The notes under the pieces were generated by a model. That model searched no databases. It worked only from the letters and a program-made list of their open reading frames with translations, and was not told where the DNA came from. Positions 43,246 to 51,916 of a DNA stretch of 64,000 bases are shown one piece after another. The stretch is from an uncultured Thermoanaerobaculia bacterium. GTDB taxonomy: Bacteria > Acidobacteriota > Thermoanaerobaculia > Multivoradales > Multivoraceae. The stretch is taken from the NCBI GenBank assembly GCA_951813015.1, contig CATOTG010000007.1, forward strand, positions 310,001 through 374,000. The letters run 5' to 3'. Each line of letters begins with the position of its first letter. The first letter of the stretch is position 1. A program made the position numbers and the translations under genes.

Positions 43246-45102
43246 ATGCCGGATCGATCGCATGGCAGAGTTGTGAGCCTGCAGACGCGGGTGCAACGGG
43301 ATGCCTCCGCAGCTTGGACAAAACGGACGAGTGCAACCCTCGCCCTGTTGATTCCACGTCCAGTTCCCCGGGCGGCCGAGGCCGCCCGGGGCGCCTTGCG
43401 CCTCGCGGCCATCTGCCTGCTCGGTCTGGCCGCCGCTGCGACTGCCCTCCCTGGCCAGCCGCAGGACACCTTCCAGGACTCGGTCGACATCACGGTGGTC
43501 GAGGTCGACGTTGCCGTGACGGATCGAAAGGGCCGTGCAGTGACGGGCCTCAAGCGGAGCGACTTCGAACTCTACGTGGACGGCGAGCGGGTGGAGATCG
43601 CGAACTTCGCCAGGCCTCCCGGCGCCCGGACCATCGAACCAGGACCACCTCAGAGTGCCGCTGCACGGAGCCTTCCCCAAGGCGGCCCGGCGCCGTCGGA
43701 CGACCCGGGCGCCGCGCCGCTGACGGTCGCTATCTACCTGGACGAGTTGAACCTCCATCCGCCGCACCGGGCCCGCCTCGTGAAGCGGCTAGGGGCTGCG
43801 CTCGAACCGCTGCGTCGAACCCGGAACCGTTTCCTGCTGGTTACGATGAGGGACCGGCTGGAAATCCTGTCGCCTCCCACCACTGACGTGGAGGCGCTGC
43901 TCGAAGCGATGGCCACGCGCCCCAAGGCGGATCCGCGGGCCGTCGAGGGCTTCTTAGCCAGGCGGCGGGCGCTGCAGGATGTGCTGACCGCGAGCAAACT
44001 CCAAGGCGACATGGCCTGCTCCGGGGGCGCCATGCTGGCAGTCGCCAGACAAAACGCCCACGAACAGGCGCGACGAGCGGCCGTCGCCGCCGACGGCCTC
44101 GCCGACCTGGTCACCACGCTGTCCGGAGTATCGGGTCGCAAGGCGCTCCTGTACGTGAGCGACGGACTGCCGCAACGTCCCGGCATCTCGGTGTTCGACT
44201 ACATCGCCCAGCAAATGTGCCCCGGTGACTCCCGGACGATGGCCGAGACCTTTGGCGCGATGGTGGAGTTCGACGAGAGCCGTCGTCTGCAGCGGATAGC
44301 CGCTCACGCGAACGCGAACCGGGTGACGTTCTTCCCGCTTGACGCTGCGGGGGTGCGGCCCGGGCTCGCTCAGAGCATGTCTCTTGATGCGCCGCCGTCA
44401 CCGATGAACGACAGTCTGCATCGCATGAACGTGCAGGGGGGCCTGCACGTGCTCGCCGACGAAACGGGCGGCAAGCTGCTCACGAACTCGAATGATCTGG
44501 CGGAACTCCTCGACGACGTCTCCGTTCAGCTCGCCGCCACGTACTCTCTCGGCTTCGTTCCCGCCGAACCCAGGGCGGGAGACGTACAGGCCATCGACGT
44601 TCTGCTCGCTCCAGACCTGGGGAAAGGCCTCCGGGTCCGGCACCGCGCGTCCTATCGCGTCAAGACTCGGGACGAACGTCTCGCCGAGCGACTGCTGTCC
44701 GTCGCCAACCTCGGAAGCACGGAGAACCCGCTCGACGTGACGATCGGCTTCCAGCCTTCACCACCGCCCGACGGCAAGCTCCATGAGCTGGTCATTGAAG
44801 TCGATGTACCGCGAACGCAGATTGCGAAGTACTCGGGAGGGGCGGCCGCTTCCGCCAGGCAACTCCGGATATGGCTGCTGGCGGCCAACCGGGAGAGCGG
44901 CGCCCGTACACCGGTGCGCCAGAGAATGCTCCCGGTCGGCGCCAGTGCCGACCTCGGCGCGGCTGACTCCGCCAGCTTCCACTTCCAGGTGGCGATGGAG
45001 CTCCCCGAGGGCCTGTACGACGTGGCGGTGGGCCTTCGCGACGAGTTGACGGGCATCACCTCCTTCGTACGCGAGCCTGTCACCTTGCAACCGGGCCTCT
45101 AG
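43246..45102 (+). CDS. secreted VWFA-related domain protein
   Basis: 618 aa from ATG 43246, with AAAGGAG seven bases upstream. The N-terminus is long and polar before the export segment LRLAAICLLGLAAAATALPGQ. Then VDITVVEVDVAVTDRKGR, VTGLKRSDFELYVDGE and IANFARP form the domain that precedes the von Willebrand A fold in Acidobacteriota proteins. The VWA region has TVAIYLDELNLHPPHRARLV in the place of the DxSxS metal site and ALLYVSDGLPQRPG. GGKLLTNSNDL and YSLGFVPAE follow. The degenerate metal site suggests adhesion without the classical Mg ion. No neighbour gives a function. Confidence 0.88.
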   Translation: MPDRSHGRVVSLQTRVQRDASAAWTKRTSATLALLIPRPVPRAAEAARGALRLAAICLLGLAAAATALPGQPQDTFQDSVDITVVEVDVAVTDRKGRAVTGLKRSDFELYVDGERVEIANFARPPGARTIEPGPPQSAAARSLPQGGPAPSDDPGAAPLTVAIYLDELNLHPPHRARLVKRLGAALEPLRRTRNRFLLVTMRDRLEILSPPTTDVEALLEAMATRPKADPRAVEGFLARRRALQDVLTASKLQGDMACSGGAMLAVARQNAHEQARRAAVAADGLADLVTTLSGVSGRKALLYVSDGLPQRPGISVFDYIAQQMCPGDSRTMAETFGAMVEFDESRRLQRIAAHANANRVTFFPLDAAGVRPGLAQSMSLDAPPSPMNDSLHRMNVQGGLHVLADETGGKLLTNSNDLAELLDDVSVQLAATYSLGFVPAEPRAGDVQAIDVLLAPDLGKGLRVRHRASYRVKTRDERLAERLLSVANLGSTENPLDVTIGFQPSPPPDGKLHELVIEVDVPRTQIAKYSGGAAASARQLRIWLLAANRESGARTPVRQRMLPVGASADLGAADSASFHFQVAMELPEGLYDVAVGLRDELTGITSFVREPVTLQPGL

Positions 45103-45187
45103 GGTCCAGCTCCAGCTCTGGCAGCCCGCAGCAGAAGTCCGCGTCGCACCGGGAACGGCGGGACGCCCGGCCAGCAAGGCGCGGCGA

Positions 45188-45301
45188 GGGAGCCTTGGGG
45201 GGGCTTGCGCCGCAGAAACTCTGCGCCTCGGCTGAGGTGATGCGCGCCTGCATGGGCGGCGACGGGAGCCTCGGGGGCTTGCGCTGCAGAAACGCTGCGC
45301 C
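45188..45301 (+). repeat. two 38-bp imperfect direct repeats with hairpin
   Basis: GGGAGCCT(T/C)GGGGG..CTTGCGC and a following GCAGAAAC(T/G)CTGCGCC occur at 45188-45226 and 45264-45301. Each copy contains the inverted pair GCGC.GCAG / CTGCGC, so it can fold into a hairpin with an AAAC loop. They lie in the 379-base gap (45103-45481) after the VWFA gene, which otherwise shows no gene. They may act as a transcription terminator pair. Confidence 0.55.
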
Positions 45302-45481
45302 CCCTTTGGACAGGACGCCGTGGCCGCGCGGCGACCGCCGGCGAGAGCGCCAGGCGCCTGCCAAGGCCGGGCGCGCCCGGACGATCCGGAATCCGGCGCG
45401 TCGTCGCCGTCCGCCGTCCTCCACGACCGCCCCGATGAACGGGCCGAAACGGTCGAACCGAGCCGGCTCGGCTCGGGCGGC

Positions 45482-45688
45482 TCAATCCCAGTCGGGAAGC
45501 GGCTGCGGGCCCGGAACGATCCCCGCGATATCGGGATCCTCGCCCGAAAGGTCGACAGGCGCTTCCTCGGCCGCCTGTTCCTTCTCCATCTTTCGGATGG
45601 AGCGACGTTCGAGTTTTTCCTGCCGCCTCTGGCGCTTGCGGATTTCCCTCTGACGCTTGGCAAATGTAGTCGGTCCGGGCCTAGCCAT
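45482..45688 (-). CDS. small basic coiled-coil protein
   Basis: 68 aa. N-terminal half is a highly basic helix (TFAKRQREIRKRQRRQEKLE, RRSIRKMEKEQAAEE), then an acidic tail with DLSGEDPDIAGIVPGP. A GGGGAG ribosome site lies before the ATG. Short proteins with MARPGP.TFAKRQRE are widespread in deltaproteobacterial and acidobacterial genomes, in my recollection. A nucleic-acid or ribosome-binding role is possible from composition only. Confidence 0.75.
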   Translation of the reverse strand: MARPGPTTFAKRQREIRKRQRRQEKLERRSIRKMEKEQAAEEAPVDLSGEDPDIAGIVPGPQPLPDWD

Positions 45689-45771
45689 GTCGATCTCCCC
45701 TCCTCGGCGCAGGCTCTGTGTCAGGCCTGACGGACGAGTCTAGCAGGGACCTTTGACACGCCCCTCCAGGG

Positions 45772-47400
45772 TCACGGCGAGTAGTAGGTCGGCGACCCGG
45801 GACCGACCGGCAGGCCGAGCGCGAACACCCAGAGGTAGAAGAGCGAGATCCAACCGATCAGGTAAGTGATCGAGTACGGGATCATCGTCGCGATCAGGGT
45901 GCCGATCCCCAGCTTCCGGTCGTAGCGCATCGCCACCGCCAGGATGAGGCCGAAGTAGCTCATCATCGGCGTGATGATGTTCGTCGTCGAATCGCCGATC
46001 CGGTACGCCGCCTGGATCACCTCCGGGCTGTAGCCGACCGTCATCAGCATCGGCACGAAGATCGGCGCCGTGACCGCCCACTGCGCGGATGCGCTGCCGA
46101 GCATCAGATTGACGAAGCAGCACATCAGGATGAACGGAATGAAGACGATCGGCCCGGTGAGGTCGAACCGGGTCAGCACATCGGCCCCGACGACCGCGGT
46201 GATCGTCCCCAGATTGGTCCAGTTGAAGAACGAGACGAACTGGGCAGCGAAGAAGACGAGCACCAGGTAGGGCCCGAGGGAACTCATCGAGCGTCCCATG
46301 CCGTCGATCACGTCGCGGTCGTTGCGGAGCGAACCGGTCACCCGGCCGTAGACGATCGACGGCACGATGAAGAAGACGAAGATCAGTGACACGACGCTCC
46401 GCAGCATGGGCCGCAGATCGTCGATCAGGAGGGCATTCACCGCGGGGTCGCGGAACCAGCCGTTCTCCGGCAGGGCGAGCAGCGCCAACCCGCCGAGCAT
46501 CGCGAGCACGGTCACCCCGGCCAACTTCAGCCCGCGCTTCTCTGCCTTCGACAGGGTCTTGAGACCCTCCTCCGGGTCCTCGAGATCGTCCTCCGCCCGA
46601 CTCGGATCGAAGACGCCGAGCTTGGGCTCGACGATCTTCGTCGTCACCAGGGTGCCGATGATCGTGATCATGAAGGTGCTGACGAACATGAACAGGTAGT
46701 TCGCGGTCGCAGGCACCTCGTTCAAGCCGCCGGGCGCGTAGGACGGGTCGATCAGGCGCGCCGCCTCGGTCGTGATCCCCGCCAGCAACGGGTCCACGGT
46801 GCCGATCAGAATGTTCGCGGAGTATCCCCCGGAAACGCCCGCAAAGGCGGCGGCCAGACCGACCAGCGGATGCCGGCCGACGGCCCGGAACACGACCGCC
46901 GCGAGCGGGATCAACACGACGTAGCCCATCTCCGAGGCCGTGTTCGAGACGACCGAGGCGAACACGACGACCGCGGTCAACAGGTTGCGCGGCGCCCCCA
47001 ACACGAGTGCACGCAGCAGCGCACCCAGCAAACCCGACCGTTCCGCGACACCGACACCCAGGAGCGCGACGAGCACCGTTCCGAGGGGAGCGAAGCCGGT
47101 GAAGTTCGTCACCAGGTTCATCGCGATGCGGCGCATCCCTTCCGGATTGAGCAGACTGATCGCACGGATCAGGCCGTCCTCGGCACGGCCCGCCACTCCC
47201 TCAGGACGTGGATCCTCCACCTGCAGATCGAAGAAGGCCGCGACTCCCGAGACGAGGAGCACGACCAGGGAAAGGACCGCGAACAGCGTGACCGGGTGCG
47301 GCAGCAGGTTGCCCAGGAACTCGACCGCGTTCAGGAAGCGATTGAACAGCCCGCGTCTCTTCGTCCTGCGCCGCTTGTGTCCCGAGTCCTCCACCCGCAA
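45772..47400 (-). CDS. AbgT-family transporter
   Basis: 542 aa with about 12 hydrophobic segments. Family blocks: FLNAVEFLGNLLPHPVTLFA at the N-terminus, SNTASEMGYVVLIPLAA, FAGVSGGYSANILIGTVDPL, VSFFNWTNLGTI and SASAQWAVTAPIFVPM. AbgT proteins move p-aminobenzoyl-glutamate in E. coli and export sulfonamides in other bacteria, using a proton or Na+ gradient. Complete at the usual length. It stands alone between the small basic protein and the PhoD-like gene. Confidence 0.93.
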   Translation of the reverse strand: MRVEDSGHKRRRTKRRGLFNRFLNAVEFLGNLLPHPVTLFAVLSLVVLLVSGVAAFFDLQVEDPRPEGVAGRAEDGLIRAISLLNPEGMRRIAMNLVTNFTGFAPLGTVLVALLGVGVAERSGLLGALLRALVLGAPRNLLTAVVVFASVVSNTASEMGYVVLIPLAAVVFRAVGRHPLVGLAAAFAGVSGGYSANILIGTVDPLLAGITTEAARLIDPSYAPGGLNEVPATANYLFMFVSTFMITIIGTLVTTKIVEPKLGVFDPSRAEDDLEDPEEGLKTLSKAEKRGLKLAGVTVLAMLGGLALLALPENGWFRDPAVNALLIDDLRPMLRSVVSLIFVFFIVPSIVYGRVTGSLRNDRDVIDGMGRSMSSLGPYLVLVFFAAQFVSFFNWTNLGTITAVVGADVLTRFDLTGPIVFIPFILMCCFVNLMLGSASAQWAVTAPIFVPMLMTVGYSPEVIQAAYRIGDSTTNIITPMMSYFGLILAVAMRYDRKLGIGTLIATMIPYSITYLIGWISLFYLWVFALGLPVGPGSPTYYSP

Positions 47401-47500
47401 ACAGTAACCGACGGCTCGCGCCTCAAACGCCGGATGCCGGCCAGAACCCGGGTGGCGCGATCCGCGACACCCGTGAACTAGTCCGTGCGCCCGTCATCGG

Positions 47501-47529
47501 GCGGCCGGATGGCAGGCCGGCGCACCCGG
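47501..47529 (+). repeat. REP-like palindromic element, copy 2
   Basis: GCGGCCGGATGGCAGGCCGG runs into CGCACCCGG; same blocks as at 40308 with the first arm shortened. It lies between the AbgT and PhoD-like genes. Confidence 0.55.
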
Positions 47530-47547
47530 TTTCCGCCGCGCAGGCTC

Positions 47548-49188
47548 CTAGCCCCGGCGGATCACCGAGGTGTGGTATGGCTCGAGTTCGTCGATCGCTG
47601 ACTCGGGTTCGCCCGTCTTCCAGGCGAACAGCCGCACCGTGATCTCGGACGGCGTCACGTCGAAGAGCGCGAAGCCGTTCTTCTCGAAGGTCTCGCCCCG
47701 TATGTCGTGAACAAGGCCGGTGGCCGCCAGCGGTGGCGTCCCACGGGCCGCCGAAGGCCAACCGGTCAGGGTGCCAAGCGGTCCGGTCAGCACGGCGTGA
47801 ACCGGGTTGGCTGAGAGATCCAGGCTGCCGCTTCGCTCGAGGACGGAGTGGCCGATCGCGTGCAGGTCGCCCGACAGCACCACACCGGTCCGCTGCGACT
47901 GGGACGTCAGCGACTCCAGCAGGCGCTGATGCTGCCGCAGCCAGCCCACCTGCCAGAAGTACTTCTCCCGCTCCGTCGTCAGCCTGAAGTTGCTGCCGGC
48001 AAAGTCACCGATTCGCGACACGGTGGCGCCGCCGTCGTCGAGGTCGGCGACATCCGGGTACCACTCGCGCCACTTCCCCGCCGACCAGCCGAACGGGTGC
48101 GACGGCACGTGGAACAACTGCGCGACCGACTCGTCCCGTGTGCGCTGGTGCAGCCAGTTCTCGGTCTCCGGCGGCACGAGACCGGCGTGGATTCCCTTGA
48201 GCGAAAGGTAACGGGCGCAGTCGTAGATCAGGACCTCGGCCAGCCGGCCGTAGCGGAACGTGCCGAACGCCTCGGAGATGCCGGGCTCCCGGTCGCCGGC
48301 GCCGGCGCCGGACATCGCAAGCGGACGTTCCACATCCGGCAGGAACTCCGGCAGGAACGCGTTGCGGGTGAACCGGGCGAACTCGACCTGGTAGCGGTCG
48401 GGAGGCAGGGTGACCATCCGGGGGTCCGCGTCGTCGTTCTCGTAGTAGTCGTGGTCATCGCTAACGAAGTAGGAAGGCGTCGACCGCAGCATGACCCCGT
48501 AGAGCTCCGCGATCTGCGGCCCGACCGCGGCCTTGATCGAGGTTTCGTTGCTGGTTCCCAGCGCGGGCAGGCTGAGGTCCAGCCAGCCGATCCGCTCGTA
48601 GAACTCGCGGGAACGCCGGCCACGCTCCTCCCCGCGGTTGTAGAGCACGGTGCGCTGGTCCCAGTAGATGTGGTCGCCGATCGCGATCAGCGCCCGCGGG
48701 CGGAAGGAGAGCGCCCGGCGCAGGAGCCTGCGGCGAACCGCCAGCGGCAGGAAGGAGCCCGACTCGGGATGGCCCCCGGCGCAGGTGTAGGCGAGGAACC
48801 GGACCGACTCGGGTTGGGCCGAGGGCAACGGGAACGTGCGGAGAGGCCACGGATCGCACAGCGCCTCGCCGCCGCCCAGCAGTTGCGGCGTGTACTCCGT
48901 GTCTGCTTCCAGGCCGCGAGCGTCGAAGGAGAAGAAGCGCCTTTCCGTGTCCGTGCTCCGGCCCGCCACCAGCCGGCCGCCGATCCGCAGCACCGGCACG
49001 AAGTCGAGCGAGTCGGCGAAGGAGCACTTGAGCGCCACGCGGTCGTGGCTCGCCGCCGGAATCAGGTGCTGGAGCGGGCCGCCCCGCCAGCCGTCCTGCC
49101 CGACGGCGGGCGACCGGCCCAGTCCGGTTCCGGCCGCCGCCACGGCGGCACTCGCGATGAATCGCCTGCGGGTCCAGTTGGTCGTCAT
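47548..49188 (-). CDS. PhoD-like alkaline phosphatase/metallophosphatase
   Basis: 546 aa. A twin-arginine-like leader (TRRRFIASAAVAAAGTG) suggests Tat export of a folded metalloenzyme. Metal-ligand motifs of the PhoD fold are IAIGDHIYWD, FVSDDHDYYEND and GVVLSGDLHAIGHS. An N-terminal Ig-like region (VALKCSFADSL, RLVAGRSTDTERRFFSFDA) precedes the catalytic core. PhoD enzymes are Ca/Fe phosphodiesterases and phosphomonoesterases. The start lies four bases before the end of the metalloprotease gene, so these two are translationally coupled. Confidence 0.85.
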   Translation of the reverse strand: MTTNWTRRRFIASAAVAAAGTGLGRSPAVGQDGWRGGPLQHLIPAASHDRVALKCSFADSLDFVPVLRIGGRLVAGRSTDTERRFFSFDARGLEADTEYTPQLLGGGEALCDPWPLRTFPLPSAQPESVRFLAYTCAGGHPESGSFLPLAVRRRLLRRALSFRPRALIAIGDHIYWDQRTVLYNRGEERGRRSREFYERIGWLDLSLPALGTSNETSIKAAVGPQIAELYGVMLRSTPSYFVSDDHDYYENDDADPRMVTLPPDRYQVEFARFTRNAFLPEFLPDVERPLAMSGAGAGDREPGISEAFGTFRYGRLAEVLIYDCARYLSLKGIHAGLVPPETENWLHQRTRDESVAQLFHVPSHPFGWSAGKWREWYPDVADLDDGGATVSRIGDFAGSNFRLTTEREKYFWQVGWLRQHQRLLESLTSQSQRTGVVLSGDLHAIGHSVLERSGSLDLSANPVHAVLTGPLGTLTGWPSAARGTPPLAATGLVHDIRGETFEKNGFALFDVTPSEITVRLFAWKTGEPESAIDELEPYHTSVIRRG

Positions 49189-49865
49189 GGTTGGGTTCCC
49201 TCAAGGAAGTTGCGAAGCCGCGCGCGGTCGACGTCAGTCAGCGGAAGGAATCGCGGCTCGTCCTGGCTGAGTGCAGTCGACGTGTCGCATGGCTGGCACA
49301 TCAGAACGCCCGGTTCGCGAAGATGCTTCAGACCGAGAACGTGCCCGAGTTCGTGCGCGATCACGTTGCGGACGACGTTCTCCCGTTCGTCGCCGGCCGG
49401 AATGGCAACGAAGTAGCGCCCGTCCTCTCCGTAGGGCCAGGCGAACGGCATCAGGTTCTGCGCCGACAGCAACACGACGACCTCCGCTTCGACCGCGAAG
49501 AGTTGCTCCGGCGGCTCGGGTCCCGGGCCGGACGAGTGCAGGCGCCCGGCGAGCTGGGAAAGCTGGTGCGCGTAGTTCTCGAACGGCCGGGAGCCTTCCG
49601 GCGGCGCGACGAGTTCCGGTTCGACAAACGGGGCGCCCAGGCCGAGATTCGAGACGGCCTCGTTCCAGAACGAAACGGCTTCCCCCACCATGGCGATCCG
49701 TTCGTCTTCGGGCGCCACGGCCAGCACCGCGATCCGCCTGGGTTTGCCGACAGTCGAGTCCGAAGCGGCTGCAAGTGGCACAATGCCCATCGCAAGAACC
49801 AGAGGCGCCGCGAGGCCAGGAGCCTGCGCAAGAGAAACCGGGTGCGCCGGCGTCCCCGCCGGCAT
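49185..49865 (-). CDS. secreted zinc metalloprotease (HExxHxxGxxH)
   Basis: 226 aa from ATG 49865; ATGs at 49919 and 49790 are alternatives and none has a good ribosome site. The export segment is GLAAPLVLAMGIVPLAAAS. The metzincin zinc site is HELGHVLGLKH near the C-terminus, followed by GVLMCQPC, which includes a Met turn candidate. The catalytic Glu and three His ligands are complete. The region before the signal is encoded by a REP-like repeat and is probably not part of the true protein. It is coupled to the PhoD-like gene and divergent from the CocE-type hydrolase gene. Confidence 0.78.
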   Translation of the reverse strand: MPAGTPAHPVSLAQAPGLAAPLVLAMGIVPLAAASDSTVGKPRRIAVLAVAPEDERIAMVGEAVSFWNEAVSNLGLGAPFVEPELVAPPEGSRPFENYAHQLSQLAGRLHSSGPGPEPPEQLFAVEAEVVVLLSAQNLMPFAWPYGEDGRYFVAIPAGDERENVVRNVIAHELGHVLGLKHLREPGVLMCQPCDTSTALSQDEPRFLPLTDVDRARLRNFLEGTQP

Positions 49866-49870
49866 CCGGC
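49838..49870 (-). repeat. REP-like palindromic element, copy 3 (inverted)
   Basis: Read on the minus strand: GCCGGATGCCGGC, seven bases, then GCCGGCGCACCCGG. It overlaps the 5' end of the metalloprotease gene and lies about 50 bases upstream of the divergent hydrolase start. Confidence 0.55.
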
Positions 49871-49920
49871 GCGAAGCGCCGGCTTCCGGACCTCGCCTCG
49901 CCCTCCAGGAGAAAGTCATC

Positions 49921-51840
49921 ATGCGCCAGGTTCGAACGGTCATCCGTCCAGTTGTCGTCTTCCTCTCCCTTGGCCTGATGGGGTCGTCCGTCACCGCCCA
50001 GATCCACCGTACGCCAGATCCGGTACGCCGGGCCGACCTCGACCGCAAGGCGGAGATCGACCGAATGGTCATGGTACCGATGCGCGACGGTGTGCGTCTC
50101 GCCACCGAGATCTACCGGCCGCGCGACGCCGAGGGCCCGTTGCCGGCGATCTTCTGGCGCACGCCCTACAACTTCAGCCCGCTGCCGGAGCCCAACCTGG
50201 AACGCCCGAGCGCGCTGCTCAAGTTCGGCCTCGACGCGATCGAGCGCGGCTACGCCTTCGTGGTCCAGAACGAGCGCGGCAAGTTCTTCTCCGAAGGCGA
50301 CTGGGAGATCCTCGGCCGGCCACGCACCGACGGCTACGACGCACTGACCTGGATCACCGACCAGCCGTGGTCGAACGGCAAGATCGCGACGCTCGGCTGC
50401 TCCTCGACCGCGGAGTGGCAGATGGGGCTCGCCGCCATGCGCCATCCAGGCCACGCGGCCGCGGTGCCCATGGGCCAGGGCGCGGGCATCGGCCGCATGG
50501 GGCCGTTCTACGAGCAGGGGAACTTCTACCGCGGCGGCGCGGTGCAGCTTCCCATGGCGGCGTGGCTCTACGGCGAGCAGAACACCCAGCGTCCGACCTT
50601 CCCGCCCGGCACGAGCCGGGAGGACCTGGAACGACTCGCGACCTACTTCGACCTGGCCGCGAAGATGCCGGCCGTCGACTGGGAGCAGGCGCTTCGTCAC
50701 CTGCCGATCCAGACGTTGATCGAGTCGGTCGGCGGTCCGAAGGGGATCTTCGGCGAGTTCGCCGCCCGCCTGCCGGACGATCCAGCCTGGTACGAGGGCG
50801 GCCTCTACCACGACGACGAGCCCTTCGGGGTGCCGGCGCTGTGGGCCAACTCCTGGTACGACCTGTCCGTTTCGCCGAACCTGGCGCTATACGGCCACGT
50901 GCGCGAGAACGCCGACCCGGAGGTCCGCGACCACCAGTACATGGTCGTCGCGCCCAGCCTGCACTGCAACATGTACCGGCTGACGGATCCGCTGATCGTC
51001 GGCGAACGGAACTTCGGCGACACGGACTTCGCCTTCGACGAGATGCTGTGGAGCTTTCTCGACCGTTTCACCAAGCCCGAGGCGAACGGGTTCGAGAACC
51101 GCTACGCCAAGGTCCGCTACTTCCTGATGGGCGAGGACGGCTGGCGGAACGCGGACGAATGGCCACCCGCCGGCGTCGAGCCCGTCACGCTCTACCTGGA
51201 CAGTGGCGGCAGCGCGAACAGCTCCGCCGGAGACGGCAGGCTCACAACGGATGCCAGCGGCAACGGCGCCGGCGCCGGCGCCGACCGTTTCGTCTACGAC
51301 CCGGGCGCGCCCGTGCCGACCCACGGCGGCGCCTTCTGCTGCATGGGCGACTACGAACCGGGCGCCTTCGACCAGCGCGGCGTCGAGGCCCGCGCCGACG
51401 TGCTCGTCTACACGACGGAACCGTTCGAAGAACCGCTCGCCGTCGTCGGATCGATCGACCTCGTCCTGCACGTCTCCTCCGACGCACCGGACACCGATTT
51501 CACGGTCAAGCTCGTGGACGTCTTCCCCGACGGTCGGGCCTTCAACCTCGACGACACGATCCTCCGCATGCGCTACCGCGAAGGCTTCGACCGGCACGTC
51601 CTGATGGATCCGGGCGAGGTGTACGAAGTGTCGCTCGGACCGCTCGCGACCGCCAACGTGTTCGGCGCCGGTCACCGGCTGCGGATCGAGATCTCGAGCA
51701 GCAACTTCCCCCGCTACGACCGCAACCTGAACACCGGTGGCAACAACTACGACGAAACCGAGTGGCGCGCGGCGAACAACGTCGTCCACCACTCGGCGGA
51801 GCATCCCTCGCGGATCGTGCTGTCAGTGCTCGACCGCTGA
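49921..51840 (+). CDS. CocE/NonD-family hydrolase, exported
   Basis: 639 aa. AGGAGAAA lies seven bases before the ATG, and PVVVFLSLGLMGSSVTAQ is the signal peptide. The X-Pro-peptidase-like alpha/beta-hydrolase core shows MRDGVRLATEIYRP, VVQNERGKFFSEGDW, GKIATLGCSSTAEWQ (nucleophile Ser region, with GCSS rather than the common GxSY) and LWANSWYDLSVSPNL. The C-terminal jelly-roll domain starts near residue 430 (PVTLYLDSGG) and ends GHRLRIEISSSNFPRYDRNLN. It likely hydrolyses an acyl ester or amide in the periplasm. Length matches the family. Confidence 0.88.
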   Translation: MRQVRTVIRPVVVFLSLGLMGSSVTAQIHRTPDPVRRADLDRKAEIDRMVMVPMRDGVRLATEIYRPRDAEGPLPAIFWRTPYNFSPLPEPNLERPSALLKFGLDAIERGYAFVVQNERGKFFSEGDWEILGRPRTDGYDALTWITDQPWSNGKIATLGCSSTAEWQMGLAAMRHPGHAAAVPMGQGAGIGRMGPFYEQGNFYRGGAVQLPMAAWLYGEQNTQRPTFPPGTSREDLERLATYFDLAAKMPAVDWEQALRHLPIQTLIESVGGPKGIFGEFAARLPDDPAWYEGGLYHDDEPFGVPALWANSWYDLSVSPNLALYGHVRENADPEVRDHQYMVVAPSLHCNMYRLTDPLIVGERNFGDTDFAFDEMLWSFLDRFTKPEANGFENRYAKVRYFLMGEDGWRNADEWPPAGVEPVTLYLDSGGSANSSAGDGRLTTDASGNGAGAGADRFVYDPGAPVPTHGGAFCCMGDYEPGAFDQRGVEARADVLVYTTEPFEEPLAVVGSIDLVLHVSSDAPDTDFTVKLVDVFPDGRAFNLDDTILRMRYREGFDRHVLMDPGEVYEVSLGPLATANVFGAGHRLRIEISSSNFPRYDRNLNTGGNNYDETEWRAANNVVHHSAEHPSRIVLSVLDR

Positions 51841-51916
51841 GCAACCAGCAACAGACACGGCCAAGCCAGCCGCACCGCCCGATGGCTTTGTTCCGACTCC
51901 GGCCCGACCGGGCGGG

